NCBI GenBank assembly: GCA_902492235.1
Contig: CABUKS010000033.1
Location: forward strand, 1 to 19,867
Source of the DNA: an uncultured Collinsella sp.
GTDB taxonomy: Bacteria; Actinomycetota; Coriobacteriia; Coriobacteriales; Coriobacteriaceae
Direction: 5' to 3'
Length of the DNA: 19,867 nucleotides
The stretch's first letter is position 1. Each line of letters opens with the position of its first letter. A model generated the notes under the pieces. It did no database searches and was not told where the DNA came from. It saw nothing but the letters and a program-made list of their open reading frames with translations. Made by a program: the position numbers and the translations under genes. This document shows, piece after piece, positions 19,224-19,867 of this stretch.

Positions 19224-19867
19224 TCACGAAGCGAGATGACGCAATAGGTGAAGAAATACCGTCTGGTGTCGATCGGTCCAGGCATTTTGTCGATAGCAAA
19301 AGTAGATGGGCAAGGCTACGTCATGTGAGGCTTCAATGGAGCACTCGCTCACTTCCGATCCATCCGATGCGAGAGAAGAGCCAGAAAAACCCAATATCAA
19401 TCCCCCGGCTTGAAGAAACTCAGTCTGCGCCCTGTTTCCGTATTCGACGTCGCGGAAACGGAAATTAACCAGCTGAGCTTCGGGACATTGATTGACTGCA
19501 TTGAGACAGGGCGACAAATTAATGGGAACAGCTAACCTGCCGCCCAGTAACTCACGAACGGTCATAGCGCCCACAGGTTGATGACCCGCTGGGCAAGAAA
19601 GAACCTTGAGCTCCTTTTCACCCAAGTATTTCGAAGAAAGGACACTGTCCCTTGGCTCCTCAAATGAGATGGCCGCATCCGAAATGCCAAGCACAAGCGA
19701 TTCAAAACATGTAGCCGTTGGCTGATGCCACACATCAAGGTGAATCTGAGGGTGCGAGCTTTCAAACGAGTCGTACCAGTTTTCGGCAAAAAGACGCCCC
19801 CGCCCGATGGAATGAACTGCCTCCCATTTCTTGGACACGAGAAATGGGAGGCTTTTTATGCGTGTCG
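19224..19867 (-). CDS. LysR-type transcriptional regulator, 5' end outside the window
   Basis: The visible part resembles the periplasmic-binding-like effector domain of LysR regulators: a strand near FAENWYDSFESSHPQIHLDVW, then LVLGISDAAISFEEP, and a second lobe ending in YRQNAWTDRHQTVFLHLLRHL. A GTG at 19838 could look like a start, but the frame stays open to the window edge (TRIKSLPFLVSKKW), so the DNA-binding N-terminus must lie beyond 19867. It probably controls the adjacent MFS gene on the same strand. The LysR call rests on domain shape and is moderate. Codon use is lower in GC than the core genes. Confidence 0.65.
   Translation of the reverse strand, partial: TRIKSLPFLVSKKWEAVHSIGRGRLFAENWYDSFESSHPQIHLDVWHQPTATCFESLVLGISDAAISFEEPRDSVLSSKYLGEKELKVLSCPAGHQPVGAMTVRELLGGRLAVPINLSPCLNAVNQCPEAQLVNFRFRDVEYGNRAQTEFLQAGGLILGFSGSSLASDGSEVSECSIEASHDVALPIYFCYRQNAWTDRHQTVFLHLLRHLAS

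Overview
The window looks like chromosomal DNA from a high-GC, fermentative anaerobe of the Actinomycetota, most likely Coriobacteriia and Collinsella-like. That placement is inferred from gene content and style: the arginine deiminase pathway, Pta and two AckA proteins for acetate and ATP formation, GC-rich coding with AT-rich spacers, and Glf with a GT2 enzyme for galactofuranose-type surface glycan. It was not tested against a database.

Layout. (1) 1-4332, minus strand: two arginine deiminase genes (arcA) identical over at least 1267 bp, with an ArcT-like aminotransferase between them that is broken by an in-frame amber codon. Each arcA has its own promoter, a two-hairpin leader and a pair of 9-bp direct repeats with a 12-bp spacer, the layout of LytTR-type regulator sites. 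A third such pair lies in the spacer at 1621-1650. (2) 4885-11155, plus strand: polyphosphate kinase with a long C-terminal tail, a TrmA/RlmD-type RNA methyltransferase, a DJ-1/PfpI protein overlapping a Maf nucleotide pyrophosphatase, and a P1-family (DmpA/NylC-type) self-processing peptidase. (3) 11515-13741, minus strand: glf and a GT2 glycosyltransferase, translationally overlapping. (4) 13973-17823: pta on the plus strand facing two tandem acetate kinase genes on the minus strand. (5) 17944-19867, minus strand: an MFS transporter and a LysR-type regulator cut by the window edge, both visibly lower in GC.

Functionally the window holds two substrate-level ATP routes. Arginine deiminase is the first step of the ADI pathway, and Pta/AckA make ATP from acetyl-CoA. 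Polyphosphate kinase can store the resulting phosphate energy.

The most unusual structure is a family of three nested palindromes, A 11168-11292, B 11384-11492 and C 14969-15095. Each sits 13-23 nt downstream of a stop codon. Each has a perfect outer inverted repeat (29, 21 and 29 bp) whose sequence differs between copies, a core of nearly constant length (67, 67 and 69 nt), and an inner GC-rich hairpin. A and B share exact linker motifs, and C shares part of one. The polarity of each element follows the gene upstream of it. I do not recognise this as a described element. It and the LytTR-like arcA promoters are the best leads.
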